A DNA stretch of 64,000 nt from Dietzia natronolimnaea (GTDB taxonomy: Bacteria; Actinomycetota; Actinomycetes; Mycobacteriales; Mycobacteriaceae), in assembly GCF_039525805.1 (NCBI RefSeq), contig NZ_BAAAHZ010000010.1. The stretch is one strand, 5' to 3'. The position numbers were made by a program, and so were the translations under genes. Positions within the stretch are counted from its first letter, which is position 1, and every line of letters begins with the position of its first letter. The notes under the pieces were generated by a model. It worked only from the letters and a program-made list of their open reading frames with translations. It was not told the origin of the DNA and made no database searches. Positions 31,326 through 39,534 of this stretch are shown here, piece by piece.

Positions 31326-32539
31326 CCGACACCGCCACCATCGGCACCACCACCCCGGACCCGGCCGAGCCGGCCGCGGGTCGTCGGGGACGGCCACCTC
31401 GTCTGCCCCTGCCCGGCGCGCTGACCACCGAGGGCGAACGACCCCGTTGGGTGTTCTGGGTGGCGCTCGCCGTCGCCGCGATCCTCATCTTCGGAGTCGC
31501 ACCCGTCCTGTTGAGCGAGTTCAGGCTCAACCTGCTGGCCAAGTTCTTCTGCTTCGGCATCGTCGCCAGTGGGATCGGGCTGGCGTGGGGGCGGGGCGGC
31601 ATGCTCACGCTCGGCCAGGGCGTGTACTTCGGCGTCGGCGCGTACGCCATGGCGATGTACCTCAAGCTCGCCGACGCCCGCGACCGCGGCGGTCCCGACG
31701 CCCTGCCGGACTTCATGCAGATCGCCGGGATGCGGTCGCTGCCCGGGTACTGGGAACCGTTCGCCTCGCCGATCTTCACCCTCGTGGTGATCCTGCTCCT
31801 GCCACCCCTGCTGGCCTTCGGGTTCGGGTACCTGGTGTTCAACCGCAAGGTCAAGGGCGCCTACTTCGCGATCCTGTCCCAGGCCCTCGCGGCCGCCGCG
31901 GCGATCTTCCTGGTCAGCCGCCCCGAGCTCGGCGGATCCAACGGACTCAACCGGTTCACCGGCTTCTTCGGCTTCGCCCTGTCGGATCCGGCCAACCGCC
32001 AGATGCTGTACTTCATCACCGGCGGCGCCCTCATCGGAGTGGTGTTGCTGGTGCGCCAGCTCATGCACTCGCGCTTCGGTGAGCTGCTCGTGGCCGTCCG
32101 CGACCAGGAGGAGCGGGTCCGCTTCCTGGGGTACGACCCGGCGCTGGTCAAGTCCCTGGCGTACGCGGTCGCCGCCTTCGCCGCCGGGATCGCCGGCGCG
32201 CTGTTCGTCCCGATCGTCGGGATCATCTCGCCCTCGGCGATCGGCATCGCCCCGTCGATCGCGTTCCTCATCGGCGTCGCGATCGGCGGCCGGGCCACCC
32301 TGCTCGGCCCGGTCCTGGGAGCGATCGGCGTGGCCTGGGCACAGACGACCTTCTCCGAGGCCTACCCGTCGCAGTGGACCTACCTGCAGGGTGTGCTCTT
32401 CATCGTCGTCGTGGGCTTCCTGCCCGGCGGCCTGGCCAGCCTGTTCGTCATCCGCCGGCGCCGCAGGTCCACCGGGTCCGGCCCCGCGACCCCCGCCACC
32501 ACCGGATCCACCGGATCCAACACGGAGGAGACCCCATGA
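31322..32539 (+). CDS. urtC: Urea ABC importer, permease UrtC
   Basis: A 405-residue LivM-type permease from ATG 31322. A Pro/Arg-rich cytoplasmic N-terminus (about 45 residues) precedes the spans. UrtC features: GIGLAWGRGGMLTLGQGVYF, GAYAMAMYLKLADAR, SNGLNRFTGFFGF, and the EAA-like loop AVRDQEERVRFLGYDPALVK. The C-terminus ends in RRRRRSTGSG and a Thr/Ser-rich tail (TPATTGSTGSNTEE). The stop overlaps urtD (ATGA). Confidence 0.95.
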   Translation: MTDTATIGTTTPDPAEPAAGRRGRPPRLPLPGALTTEGERPRWVFWVALAVAAILIFGVAPVLLSEFRLNLLAKFFCFGIVASGIGLAWGRGGMLTLGQGVYFGVGAYAMAMYLKLADARDRGGPDALPDFMQIAGMRSLPGYWEPFASPIFTLVVILLLPPLLAFGFGYLVFNRKVKGAYFAILSQALAAAAAIFLVSRPELGGSNGLNRFTGFFGFALSDPANRQMLYFITGGALIGVVLLVRQLMHSRFGELLVAVRDQEERVRFLGYDPALVKSLAYAVAAFAAGIAGALFVPIVGIISPSAIGIAPSIAFLIGVAIGGRATLLGPVLGAIGVAWAQTTFSEAYPSQWTYLQGVLFIVVVGFLPGGLASLFVIRRRRRSTGSGPATPATTGSTGSNTEETP

Positions 32540-33405
32540 CCCCCACCGCTGTGGCCACCGATTCGACCGGGGCCGGAGGCGGCCGCGCCGGCGCCTCGAC
32601 GGGACGGACCTACCTGGAGGTCCGCGGTCTGACCGTCTCGTTCGACGGGTTCCGCGCCGTCGACGGGGTGGACCTGACGCTGATTCAAGGTGACCTCAAG
32701 TTCCTCATCGGACCCAACGGCGCGGGCAAGACCACCGTCGTCGACGCGATCACGGGGCTGGTCCCGGCGACGGGGACGGTCGACAAGACCGGGCAACCGG
32801 TGCTGGGGATGAAGACCCACAAGATCGCGCGCATGGGGATCGGCCGCACCTTCCAGACGGCCAGTATCTTCGAGGACCTCACGGTGGAGCAGAACCTGGA
32901 CATCGCGGCCGGCTCCGGTCGGGGATGGGTGACCCTGCTCCGGCGGCGCCGCGGCCGCGCGACCGTGGTCTCCGAGGCGCTGGACACCATCGGTCTGGAG
33001 CACCTGGCCGGCACCAAGGCCGGGGTGTTGGCCCACGGTCAGAAGCAGTGGCTGGAGATCGGCATGCTGCTCGTCCAGGACTCCGACGTGATGCTCCTCG
33101 ACGAGCCCGTCGCCGGCATGGGGGCGGACGAGCGCAAGGCCACCGGCGAACTGCTCCAGCGCATCGCCGCCGACCGCACGGTGGTGGTGGTGGAGCACGA
33201 CATGGACTTCATGCGCGACTTCGCCACCTCGGTCACCGTCCTCGCGGCCGGCAAGGTCCTCGCCGAGGGCACGGTCGCCGAGATCCAGGCCGACCCCAAT
33301 GTCCAGCAGGTGTACCTGGGCACCGCGGCCGCCACCGGCACCGAGTTGGAAACCGGTACCGAGCCGGAAGGCGGTACCGAACCCGAGATGGAGTCAGACG
33401 AATGA
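32536..33405 (+). CDS. urtD: Urea ABC importer, ATPase UrtD
   Basis: A 289-residue LivG-type ATPase. About 25 Thr/Ala/Gly residues precede the domain. Walker A GPNGAGKTTVVD, Q-loop IGRTFQTASIFEDLTVEQNL, signature VLAHGQKQWLEIGMLL (the divergent AHGQKQ typical of UrtD), Walker B VMLLDEPVAGMG, H-loop VEHDMDF. The tail has short ETGTEPEGGTEPE repeats. It couples ATP hydrolysis to urea import with UrtE. The stop overlaps urtE (ATGA). Confidence 0.95.
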   Translation: MTPTAVATDSTGAGGGRAGASTGRTYLEVRGLTVSFDGFRAVDGVDLTLIQGDLKFLIGPNGAGKTTVVDAITGLVPATGTVDKTGQPVLGMKTHKIARMGIGRTFQTASIFEDLTVEQNLDIAAGSGRGWVTLLRRRRGRATVVSEALDTIGLEHLAGTKAGVLAHGQKQWLEIGMLLVQDSDVMLLDEPVAGMGADERKATGELLQRIAADRTVVVVEHDMDFMRDFATSVTVLAAGKVLAEGTVAEIQADPNVQQVYLGTAAATGTELETGTEPEGGTEPEMESDE

Positions 33406-34103
33406 GCGCACTACTGCAGATGTCGGGCGTCCGCGCCGGGTACGGCGGGTCCGAGGTGCTCCACGGGGTGGACCTGGAGGTCCCCGCCGGGGGCGTGGCC
33501 GCGGTGCTCGGGCACAACGGGGCGGGAAAGACGACCCTGCTGCGGGCCGCCGTCGGCCTGCTGCCGTGCAAGGCCGGCACGATCACCTTCGACGGCCAGG
33601 ACATCACCGGACTCAAACCGCATGGCCGAGTGGCGCTGGGTATCGGCTACGTGCCCCAGGGTCAGCAGTCGTTCACCCAGCTCACGACCGCCGAGAACCT
33701 GCGGGTCGTGGCGGACGGGCGCAAGCGGGGGAAGGCGCTCATCGACGAGTCGCTCGACCTGTTCCCGGCGCTCAAGGAGCTGCTGGATCGGAAGGCCGGG
33801 TTGCTCTCCGGTGGGCAGCGGCAGCAGCTGGCCATCGCCCGGGCGCTCATCACCGAGCCGCGGCTGCTGGTGCTGGACGAGCCGACCGAGGGCATCCAGC
33901 CCAATGTCGTGGCCGAGATCGAGCGGATCATCGTGGACCTGGCCTCGCGCGGAGACCTGTCCGTGCTGCTGGTCGAGCAGCACGTGGGGTTCTCCCTGAG
34001 GGCCTCGGACGTGTTCTACGTGGTGGAGTCGGGCCGGGTCACCCACTCGGGCGCCTCCGACGACACCGCCGCCCACGAGGTGACGTCGGCGCTGGCGATC
34101 TGA
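33402..34103 (+). CDS. urtE: Urea ABC importer, ATPase UrtE
   Basis: A 233-residue LivF-type ATPase from ATG 33402. Walker A GHNGAGKTTLLRAAVGLLPC, Q-loop YVPQGQQSFTQLTTAENLRV (typical of UrtE), signature LLSGGQRQQLAIARALITEP, Walker B LLVLDEPTEGIQPN, and the H-loop LVEQHVGF with His in the usual place. Last gene of urtABCDE; a strong hairpin at 34123-34172 follows 19 nt after the stop. Confidence 0.96.
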   Translation: MSALLQMSGVRAGYGGSEVLHGVDLEVPAGGVAAVLGHNGAGKTTLLRAAVGLLPCKAGTITFDGQDITGLKPHGRVALGIGYVPQGQQSFTQLTTAENLRVVADGRKRGKALIDESLDLFPALKELLDRKAGLLSGGQRQQLAIARALITEPRLLVLDEPTEGIQPNVVAEIERIIVDLASRGDLSVLLVEQHVGFSLRASDVFYVVESGRVTHSGASDDTAAHEVTSALAI

Positions 34104-34122
34104 GCGAACCGGTCCCCTCGCC

Positions 34123-34172
34123 AAGAGCGTTCCGCACACATCGGCCGAGAGGCAGGTGTGCGGGACGCTCTT
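34123..34172. terminator. Hairpin terminator after urtE
   Basis: AAGAGCGT-t-CCGCACAC (34123-34139) pairs with GTGTGCGG-g-ACGCTCTT (34156-34172) around a 16-nt loop: 16 base pairs plus one T-G mismatch. It ends in TTC on the plus strand. It lies between the convergent urtE and TetR genes and may serve both. Confidence 0.75.
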
Positions 34173-34227
34173 CTCGATGCCGCGGGCCGGACTGCGGGCC
34201 GGGCGGCGGGCCGGGCGGTGGGGCCGG

Positions 34228-34869
34228 TCAGCGCGGCGCGGGCCGGGCCAGTCCCCCCGCGAGCCAGTCCACGAGATCGGCCACGTACTCCCGGTGGGCC
34301 GGTCCGGCCTCCGGAGGGTCGCAGGCCCGCACCGCGAGCTCGGCGGTGAGCATCACGATGAGCTGCCGGACCCGGTGCCCGGCGAACTCCCTGCCGCAGC
34401 GGGCGGTCGCGGCCGACACCAGCATCTCGAGCTGGTCCTGGAGAGCGGTGTCGGCGACCGGGCCGCCGGTGACCGTCCGGCCGACCTCGGCGAGCGCACC
34501 GACCTGGGCGATCACCCGGAGGGTGCAGCGGCCCTCGTCGTCGTCCAACAGGTCGGCCAACGGGGACACCACCGCCCGGACGATCTCCGCGAGGTCGGGG
34601 GTCGACGACGCCCACCGCTGAAGATCGGCCCGACGCTCGTCCTCCATGCGCAGGACCCCGCGGAGCAGCACGTCCTCCAACAGGCCCAGGCGGCCGCCGA
34701 AGTGGTAGTTGATCGCCGAGTCGTTGCCCTGGCCGGCGTCGCCGACGATGTCGCGGATCCGCGCCGTCCGCCAGCCGTCGGAGGCGAAGCGCCGCAGTCC
34801 GGCCTGGTAGAGGGCCTCCCGGGTGGCGGTCGATCGGGGCTGGCGTGAGATCGCGGTGGAGCGGGGCAC
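34228..34869 (-). CDS. TetR family regulator, divergent from the P450 gene
   Basis: A 213-residue regulator. The helix-turn-helix is at about residues 13-60 (ATREALYQAGLRRFASDGWR, then IRDIVGDAGQGNDSAINYHF). The C-terminal domain has acidic and Leu-rich helices typical of TetR_C (SPLADLLDDDEGRCTLRVIA). GTG 34869 is preferred; GTG 34911 is in frame but lies inside the palindrome 34903-34917. A role in controlling the P450 gene is inferred from the shared promoter region. Confidence 0.87.
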   Translation of the reverse strand: MPRSTAISRQPRSTATREALYQAGLRRFASDGWRTARIRDIVGDAGQGNDSAINYHFGGRLGLLEDVLLRGVLRMEDERRADLQRWASSTPDLAEIVRAVVSPLADLLDDDEGRCTLRVIAQVGALAEVGRTVTGGPVADTALQDQLEMLVSAATARCGREFAGHRVRQLIVMLTAELAVRACDPPEAGPAHREYVADLVDWLAGGLARPAPR

Positions 34870-34902
34870 CCGCCCGAGTGTAGATCGCCCCTTCCCAATG
34901 TC

Positions 34903-34917
34903 TAACAGCACGTGTTA
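34903..34917. promoter_or_regulatory. Candidate TetR operator between TetR and P450 genes
   Basis: TAACA-GCACG-TGTTA is a perfect inverted repeat 10 bp before the P450 start. Such a position would block transcription in both directions. No Shine-Dalgarno site precedes the P450 ATG, so its transcript may be leaderless or nearly so, placing the operator over the promoter. Confidence 0.55.
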
Positions 34918-34926
34918 AATGTGGCC

Positions 34927-36219
34927 ATGACCCGCCCAGTTCTTCCCACCCGCGAGCCGGCCCCGACCGAGCCAGCCCCGACCACCACGGGCCCCGCCTT
35001 CGACCCGTTCGACCCCGCGCACCTGGCCGATCCCTATCCCGGCTACCGGCGGTTGCGCGAGACGGACCCGGTCCACCTCCACCGCGGGGACGGCACCGCG
35101 GGACGCCCGGACTTCTGGGCGCTGTCCCGCTACGCCGATGTCGACGCGGCCGTCTGCGACCCGGGGGCGTTCTCCTCCGCCAGCGGTCTGACCTTCTACC
35201 GCGACGAGATCGAGAAGCTGGGGCTGGCGCCGACCATCGTCATGATGGACCCGCCGGAGCACACCGGGAAGCGGCGGCTGCTGGCCAAGGCGTTCTCCCC
35301 GAAGCGGGTCGCGGAGACCGAGCCGCAGATCCGCGACTTCGTCCGTGGGCGCCTGGCCGAGATGGCCGAGAGGGACGACGACGACGAGGTGGTCGACCTG
35401 CACCGGGACTTCAGCTCGCAGATCCCCACTTTCGTGCTGGCCCAGCTGTTCGACCTGCCGGCAGCGGACCGCCCCCGGTTCGGCCCGTGGGTCAGCGCGC
35501 TGACGACCCTGCAGGAGGAGGGGTTCCGTCCGGCGGGCCTCGAGGGCGGTGCGGCGGCGGCGGTGGCGGAGATGTTCGCCTACTTCGGGGAGCTCATCGC
35601 CGAGCGGCGCACGAGCCCGGGAGAGGACCTCGTCTCCGCCCTGACGCAGGCCGAGATCGACGGCGAGCGGCTGGACGACTGGGACATCCTGGGGTTCTGC
35701 TTCGTGATCGTGGCGGGCGGCAACGACACCACCGGCAATCTCATCTCGCACACCGTCGCGCTGCTCGACGAGCACCCGCCGCAGCGGGAGCTGCTCGTGG
35801 CGGACCCGGGGCTGATCCCCGGCGCGCTCTCGGAGTGCCTGCGCTTCGAGTCCAGCGTGCAGGCGCTCGCGCGGACGACCACCCGCGAGGTGACGGTGGG
35901 CGGGGTGACGATCCCGGCGGGGGAGAAGGTCATGATGCTCTACGGCTCGGCCAACCGCGACGAGCGCGAGTTCGGTCCCACCGCCGAGGAGCTCGACATC
36001 ACCCGGGAGATCACCGGGCACCTGGGGTTCGCCCGCGGCCCGCACTTCTGCATCGGCTCGCACTTCGCGCGTCTGCAGGCACGGATCGCCCTGGAGGAGC
36101 TCTACGCCGCGCACCCGGCCATCGGGGTCGACAGGGGCGCGGCCGTCCGGGCGCTCTCGCCGTTCACCCGCGGGTTCCACTCGCTGCCCGCGACGGGGTT
36201 CTCCGCGCCGCGGCCCTGA
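34927..36219 (+). CDS. Cytochrome P450
   Basis: A 430-residue soluble bacterial P450. Helix I has the oxygen-binding AGGNDTTGNLISH (the usual A/GGxD/ETT), helix K has the ExxR motif ECLRFESSVQ, and the haem loop is GFARGPHFCIGSHFA with Cys375 as axial ligand. The N-terminus is Pro/Thr-rich with no membrane anchor. An early MMDPPEHTGKRRLLAKAFSP segment is the typical C-helix region. GTG 34912 is an alternative start. No ferredoxin gene is adjacent, so electron partners come from elsewhere. The substrate cannot be read from sequence. Confidence 0.95.
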   Translation: MTRPVLPTREPAPTEPAPTTTGPAFDPFDPAHLADPYPGYRRLRETDPVHLHRGDGTAGRPDFWALSRYADVDAAVCDPGAFSSASGLTFYRDEIEKLGLAPTIVMMDPPEHTGKRRLLAKAFSPKRVAETEPQIRDFVRGRLAEMAERDDDDEVVDLHRDFSSQIPTFVLAQLFDLPAADRPRFGPWVSALTTLQEEGFRPAGLEGGAAAAVAEMFAYFGELIAERRTSPGEDLVSALTQAEIDGERLDDWDILGFCFVIVAGGNDTTGNLISHTVALLDEHPPQRELLVADPGLIPGALSECLRFESSVQALARTTTREVTVGGVTIPAGEKVMMLYGSANRDEREFGPTAEELDITREITGHLGFARGPHFCIGSHFARLQARIALEELYAAHPAIGVDRGAAVRALSPFTRGFHSLPATGFSAPRP

Positions 36220-36578
36220 CCCGCGCGCCGCGACCCGCGCGCCTGACCGGGGTTCGCCGGGAGCGTGCGGGCGGGTCCCGATCTCGCGGTCGACACGAGC
36301 GGGGCCTGCCTGATCGCCGCGATGTCATCCCACGGGATGTGTGAGACCTCCTCACCCGCGCCCGGGACGAGCGCATCGGTCCGCGATTCGATGCGGCGCC
36401 GCCACGGCCGCTGTACCAGTAGGTATGTCAGGCCGAAGGCGCAGATCGCGGCGATGGCCGCCCACCCCACGGGCGGAGAGTCGCGGGGGCCGGGTCCGGG
36501 ACCGAGGACGACCGGGGGTGAAGGGGGCCGATGGTGGGGTTGGAGCCGGGGCTGGAGACCCGAGTAAACGGGCGTCAC
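36102..36578 (-). CDS. Doubtful ORF with one membrane span
   Basis: An open frame of 158 codons, convergent with and overlapping the last 118 nt of the P450 gene. It contains one plausible membrane segment (PVGWAAIAAICAFGLTYLLV) followed by a basic stretch QRPWRRRIESR, as in real single-pass proteins. The C-terminal part inside the P450 gene is low-complexity and probably an artefact of GC-rich sequence. No ribosome binding site was found. A shorter real protein from within this frame is possible. Otherwise the 36220-36663 gap holds no gene. Confidence 0.25.
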   Translation of the reverse strand: MTPVYSGLQPRLQPHHRPPSPPVVLGPGPGPRDSPPVGWAAIAAICAFGLTYLLVQRPWRRRIESRTDALVPGAGEEVSHIPWDDIAAIRQAPLVSTARSGPARTLPANPGQARGSRRAGQGRGAENPVAGSEWNPRVNGESARTAAPLSTPMAGCAA

Positions 36579-36587
36579 ACTGCCCGT
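36568..36587. promoter_or_regulatory. Inverted repeat next to a TATAAG box
   Basis: ACGGGC-GTCACACT-GCCCGT (perfect 6-bp arms, 8-bp centre) is directly followed by TATAAG (36587-36592), a possible -10 hexamer for the DUF4389 gene at 36664. It could be an operator or a short hairpin. Confidence 0.4.
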
Positions 36588-36663
36588 ATAAGAGTAACGT
36601 CACCTCATGTAGGCGGATGCGCCGTCCCTGGTGGATCCGCACCCCACTGCACAAGGACTCATC

Positions 36664-38241
36664 ATGGCAACTCCACATGACACCCCGTCCGGGCCGTCCT
36701 CCGCCACAGTCCACCACTCTCCCCGAACCCGCCCGGTGAACTGGGTCATGCTCGTCGCGGGGGTCCTGCTGGCCGTGTTCGGCCTCGGGATGACCGCCAC
36801 CGGCGCGGCTCTCATGGTGGCCGAGGCCTCCCAGCGCGACGGTCGCTACGCCTACACGGACACCGAGCGACTCCAGACCGTCGGCCACGCCATCACGACC
36901 GCGCCCCTCACGGTCCACCTCGACGAGGGCGCCACCGTCGGCACGTTCGGTCTCGACGACCTGATCAGTATCCAGCTCCGCGCGACCCCGGTGGTCCCCG
37001 ATCAGGACGTGTTCATCGGCATCGCCGATGCGTCCGATGTCTCGGCCTATCTCAACGACGTCCCCCACGCGGTGTTCGGCGACGACCCGTGGGACACCGG
37101 GTACACCGTCGACACCCCGTACACATGGGGCACGGGGTCCGACCCCGACACCGCGCTCGACGAGGTGCCCGGCACCCGCACCCCCGAACCGCCGACCGAC
37201 CAGGACTTCTGGGCCCAGTCCGCGACGGGCGGCGAGCAGCAGACGATCACCGTCGACCTGCAGTCCGGCGACTGGGTGGTCGTGGTGATGAACGCCGACG
37301 GCACCCGCCCGGTGTGGGTCGACGTGCAGGTGGGCGCGCACACCGAGCTGTTCGGGCTCGCCAATCCCGGGGTTCTGGTCACCGGGATCGTGGCGCTGGT
37401 GCTGGGGCTGCCGCTGATCCTGCTGGGGACCGCCGGCCTCGGGCGCGACATCGACCGCGGGCCCGGTGCGGGCGTCCCCGCCGTGGGCGCGGGTCCCGAT
37501 CCGCTGCGTCTGACCGGGCTCCCGGACCCGCAGGTCTCGCGCGCGATGTGGCTGATCAAGTGGCTGCTGGCGATCCCGCACTACATCGTCATCGCGCTGC
37601 TGTGGTTCGCGCTGGTGGTCACCACCATCGCCGCAGGCCTGGTCGTGCTGTTCACCGGTCGCTATCCGCGGTCGTGGTTCATGTACAGCGTCGGGGTGCT
37701 GCGGTGGAACTGGCGTGTGGGGTTCTACGCCTACTCCGTGCTCGGCACGGACCGGTACCCGCCCTTCTCGCTGGCGCCCGCCGACTACCCGGCCGAGTTG
37801 GACGTGGCCTACCCCGAGCGGCTCTCGCGCGGCCTGGTGTTGGTCAAGTGGTGGCTGCTCGTGATCCCGCACCTGCTCATCGTGGGCATCCTCACCGGCG
37901 GCGGGGCGGCTCTGACCAGCGCCTCGGAGTACGGGGGCGCCGAGTGGAACATCTCGCTGGTGGGCCTGCTCGTGCTGATCGCCGCGATCGGGTTGCTGTT
38001 CACCGGCCGCTACCTGCCCGGGCTCTTCGACCTGATCGTGGGTCTGAACCGCTGGGTGTACCGGGTCGGCTCGTACGTCCTGCTCCTGCGCGACGAGTAC
38101 CCTCCGTTCCGCCTGGACCAGGGGCCGGAGGAGCCGGTCGGTCACGGGCCGGAGGTCCCGGCGGGTCACGGGCCGGAGACCCCGGTCGGCCAGGGGCCGG
38201 AGGGTCCGGTCGGTCACGGGCCGGAGGGACCCACCGTCTAG
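36664..38241 (+). CDS. DUF4389 membrane protein with two DUF4389 domains
   Basis: A 525-residue protein with AAGGA upstream of ATG 36664. An N-terminal span (VMLVAGVLLAVFGLGMTATG) leads to an outer beta-rich domain of about 190 residues (TITVDLQSGDWVVVVMNADG), then another span. Two DUF4389 units follow, each with a W(L/W)L-IPH core (WLIKWLLAIPHYIVIALLWF; WWLLVIPHLLIVGILTGG) and an FTGRYP/LP motif. The C-terminus has an 8-residue repeat (GPExPVGH) about 4.5 times. Possibly a sensor or surface protein of the envelope. The final stop overlaps the convergent TetR stop. Confidence 0.85.
   Translation: MATPHDTPSGPSSATVHHSPRTRPVNWVMLVAGVLLAVFGLGMTATGAALMVAEASQRDGRYAYTDTERLQTVGHAITTAPLTVHLDEGATVGTFGLDDLISIQLRATPVVPDQDVFIGIADASDVSAYLNDVPHAVFGDDPWDTGYTVDTPYTWGTGSDPDTALDEVPGTRTPEPPTDQDFWAQSATGGEQQTITVDLQSGDWVVVVMNADGTRPVWVDVQVGAHTELFGLANPGVLVTGIVALVLGLPLILLGTAGLGRDIDRGPGAGVPAVGAGPDPLRLTGLPDPQVSRAMWLIKWLLAIPHYIVIALLWFALVVTTIAAGLVVLFTGRYPRSWFMYSVGVLRWNWRVGFYAYSVLGTDRYPPFSLAPADYPAELDVAYPERLSRGLVLVKWWLLVIPHLLIVGILTGGGAALTSASEYGGAEWNISLVGLLVLIAAIGLLFTGRYLPGLFDLIVGLNRWVYRVGSYVLLLRDEYPPFRLDQGPEEPVGHGPEVPAGHGPETPVGQGPEGPVGHGPEGPTV
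38122..38229 (+). repeat. 24-bp tandem repeat coding GPExPVGH units
   Basis: About 4.5 imperfect 24-bp units, each starting GGGCCGGAG, at the 3' end of the DUF4389 gene. Copy number can vary in frame; the encoded Pro/Gly/His-rich tail is probably cytoplasmic and flexible. Confidence 0.75.
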
Positions 38242-38906
38242 TCCGTCCCGTCCCCGCCGTCGCGGTGGCCCGTCACCATGCGGGCGAGGAGATCGGCGAG
38301 CCGCTCGTCGATCTCCTCGCGCTGGTCGGCCGGGATGTCGAGGGTGTCCAGAAGTGCGCCCCGCAGCACCGGCCAGGCATAGACGGCGGTGAAGACCAGG
38401 AGCAGCTCGACGTCCCCGGCCGGCGGGGGAGAGGTCATGCGCCTCAGGGCGGCGGCCGGTCGTTCGGCCGGGTCGACCATCGGTGGGAACGCCGCCTCGC
38501 CGTCCAGGGCCAACCAGGCCAGGAGGCGGCTGATCTCCGGGTGTGCGGTGGCGCCGAGCAGCATCCCGCGCACGGCCTCGCCCGCGTCGTCGAGGTGCTC
38601 GAGCCGCGCGGCGCCGAGGCGCACCGCCTCCTGCATGACGGTGGTCAGCAGGGCGTCCTTCCGGCCGACGTGCCGGTGGATCAGGCCGAGGTTGACGTCC
38701 GCGGCGTCCGCGATATCGCGCAACGGCACGTGCGGCCCGCGCTCGGACAGCAGCCGCCGGGCCTCGCGCAGGACGGCGGAACGGACCTCGTCGCGACCGG
38801 TCGGGCGGGGTCGCGGGGCGCCGTGCCCGCGGGTGGGCGCGGAGTCGGGCGGGGTCGGTCCGGGGAGGCCGTCCTCGTCGTCGTCGGATCGGTTCTCACT
38901 TTCCAT
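38238..38906 (-). CDS. TetR family regulator, divergent from the SnoaL-like gene
   Basis: A 222-residue regulator with an acidic/Pro-rich N-terminus of about 35 residues. The helix-turn-helix is at about residues 38-85 (RSAVLREARRLLSERGPHVP, then LRDIADAADVNLGLIHRHVG). The C-terminal domain ends MVTGHRDGGDGTD. ATG 38906 is chosen; GTG 38921 is in frame but lies in the palindrome 38913-38934. Convergent overlap by 4 nt with the DUF4389 gene. Confidence 0.87.
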   Translation of the reverse strand: MESENRSDDDEDGLPGPTPPDSAPTRGHGAPRPRPTGRDEVRSAVLREARRLLSERGPHVPLRDIADAADVNLGLIHRHVGRKDALLTTVMQEAVRLGAARLEHLDDAGEAVRGMLLGATAHPEISRLLAWLALDGEAAFPPMVDPAERPAAALRRMTSPPPAGDVELLLVFTAVYAWPVLRGALLDTLDIPADQREEIDERLADLLARMVTGHRDGGDGTD

Positions 38907-38912
38907 TCCCAA

Positions 38913-38934
38913 ACTGTACACAATTGACTACAGT
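38913..38934. promoter_or_regulatory. Candidate TetR operator
   Basis: ACTGTA-N10-TACAGT is a perfect 6-bp inverted repeat with an AT-rich centre (CACAATTGAC), in the gap between the TetR gene and the SnoaL-like gene at 38988. It is well placed to control both. Confidence 0.55.
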
Positions 38935-38987
38935 CGGGTTGACGGGTGTGGATTAACGCGCCCCGCCCCTCGTGCGAAAGGCCGACG

Positions 38988-39464
38988 ATGACCACCACTG
39001 ACCGCCGCGACGACATCGACGCGATCAAGTCCCTGAAGTACCGCTACCTGCGTTGTGTGGATCTGCGACTGTGGGACGAGCTCGCCGGGACACTCGCTCC
39101 CGAGGTCTCGGCCTCCTACGGCAAGCGACTGTCCTACACCGGCCGCGACGAGGTGGTGGCCGGGTTGCGGGAGCAGATGACCGACGACGTCATCACCGAA
39201 CACCAGGCCCACCACCCGGAGATCGAGGTGGACGGCGACACCGCGACCGGCCGCTGGTACCTGCAGGACCGGGTGATCGTGCCCGCCTTCGACACGATGA
39301 TCATCGGAAGCGCCTTCTACTCCGACACCTACGCGCGCCAGGACGGTCGCTGGGTCATCACGAGCACCGGCTACAAGCGCACCTACGAGGCGATGCTCAA
39401 CCTCAAGGACATCCCGAGTTTCCAGCTCACGGACAACCACCTCGCCCCCACCGGCGGGCAGTGA
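38988..39464 (+). CDS. SnoaL-like/NTF2-fold protein
   Basis: A 158-residue single-domain protein from ATG 38988. Pattern of the SnoaL-like_4 group: DDIDAIKSLKYRYLRCVDLR, LWDELAGTLAPEVSASYG, hydrophobic strands TATGRWYLQDRVIV and a late GRWVITSTGYKRTYEAML. These cone-shaped folds act as cyclases, isomerases, dehydratases or binding proteins. Arrangement with an SDR and amidase downstream suggests a small catabolic set under the divergent TetR. Substrate unknown. Confidence 0.87.
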   Translation: MTTTDRRDDIDAIKSLKYRYLRCVDLRLWDELAGTLAPEVSASYGKRLSYTGRDEVVAGLREQMTDDVITEHQAHHPEIEVDGDTATGRWYLQDRVIVPAFDTMIIGSAFYSDTYARQDGRWVITSTGYKRTYEAMLNLKDIPSFQLTDNHLAPTGGQ

Positions 39465-39534
39465 GGGCGCGGGCGGACGGTGCGAGCTCTGCCCGGCGAG
39501 TCGGTGACGACGACTGTGACCGTGACGGTGACGC

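Noticed and set aside
34200..34245. GGGCCGG repeats after the urtE terminator as a regulatory element
   Set aside because: Short imperfect GC repeats overlapping the end of the TetR gene; best explained by base composition.
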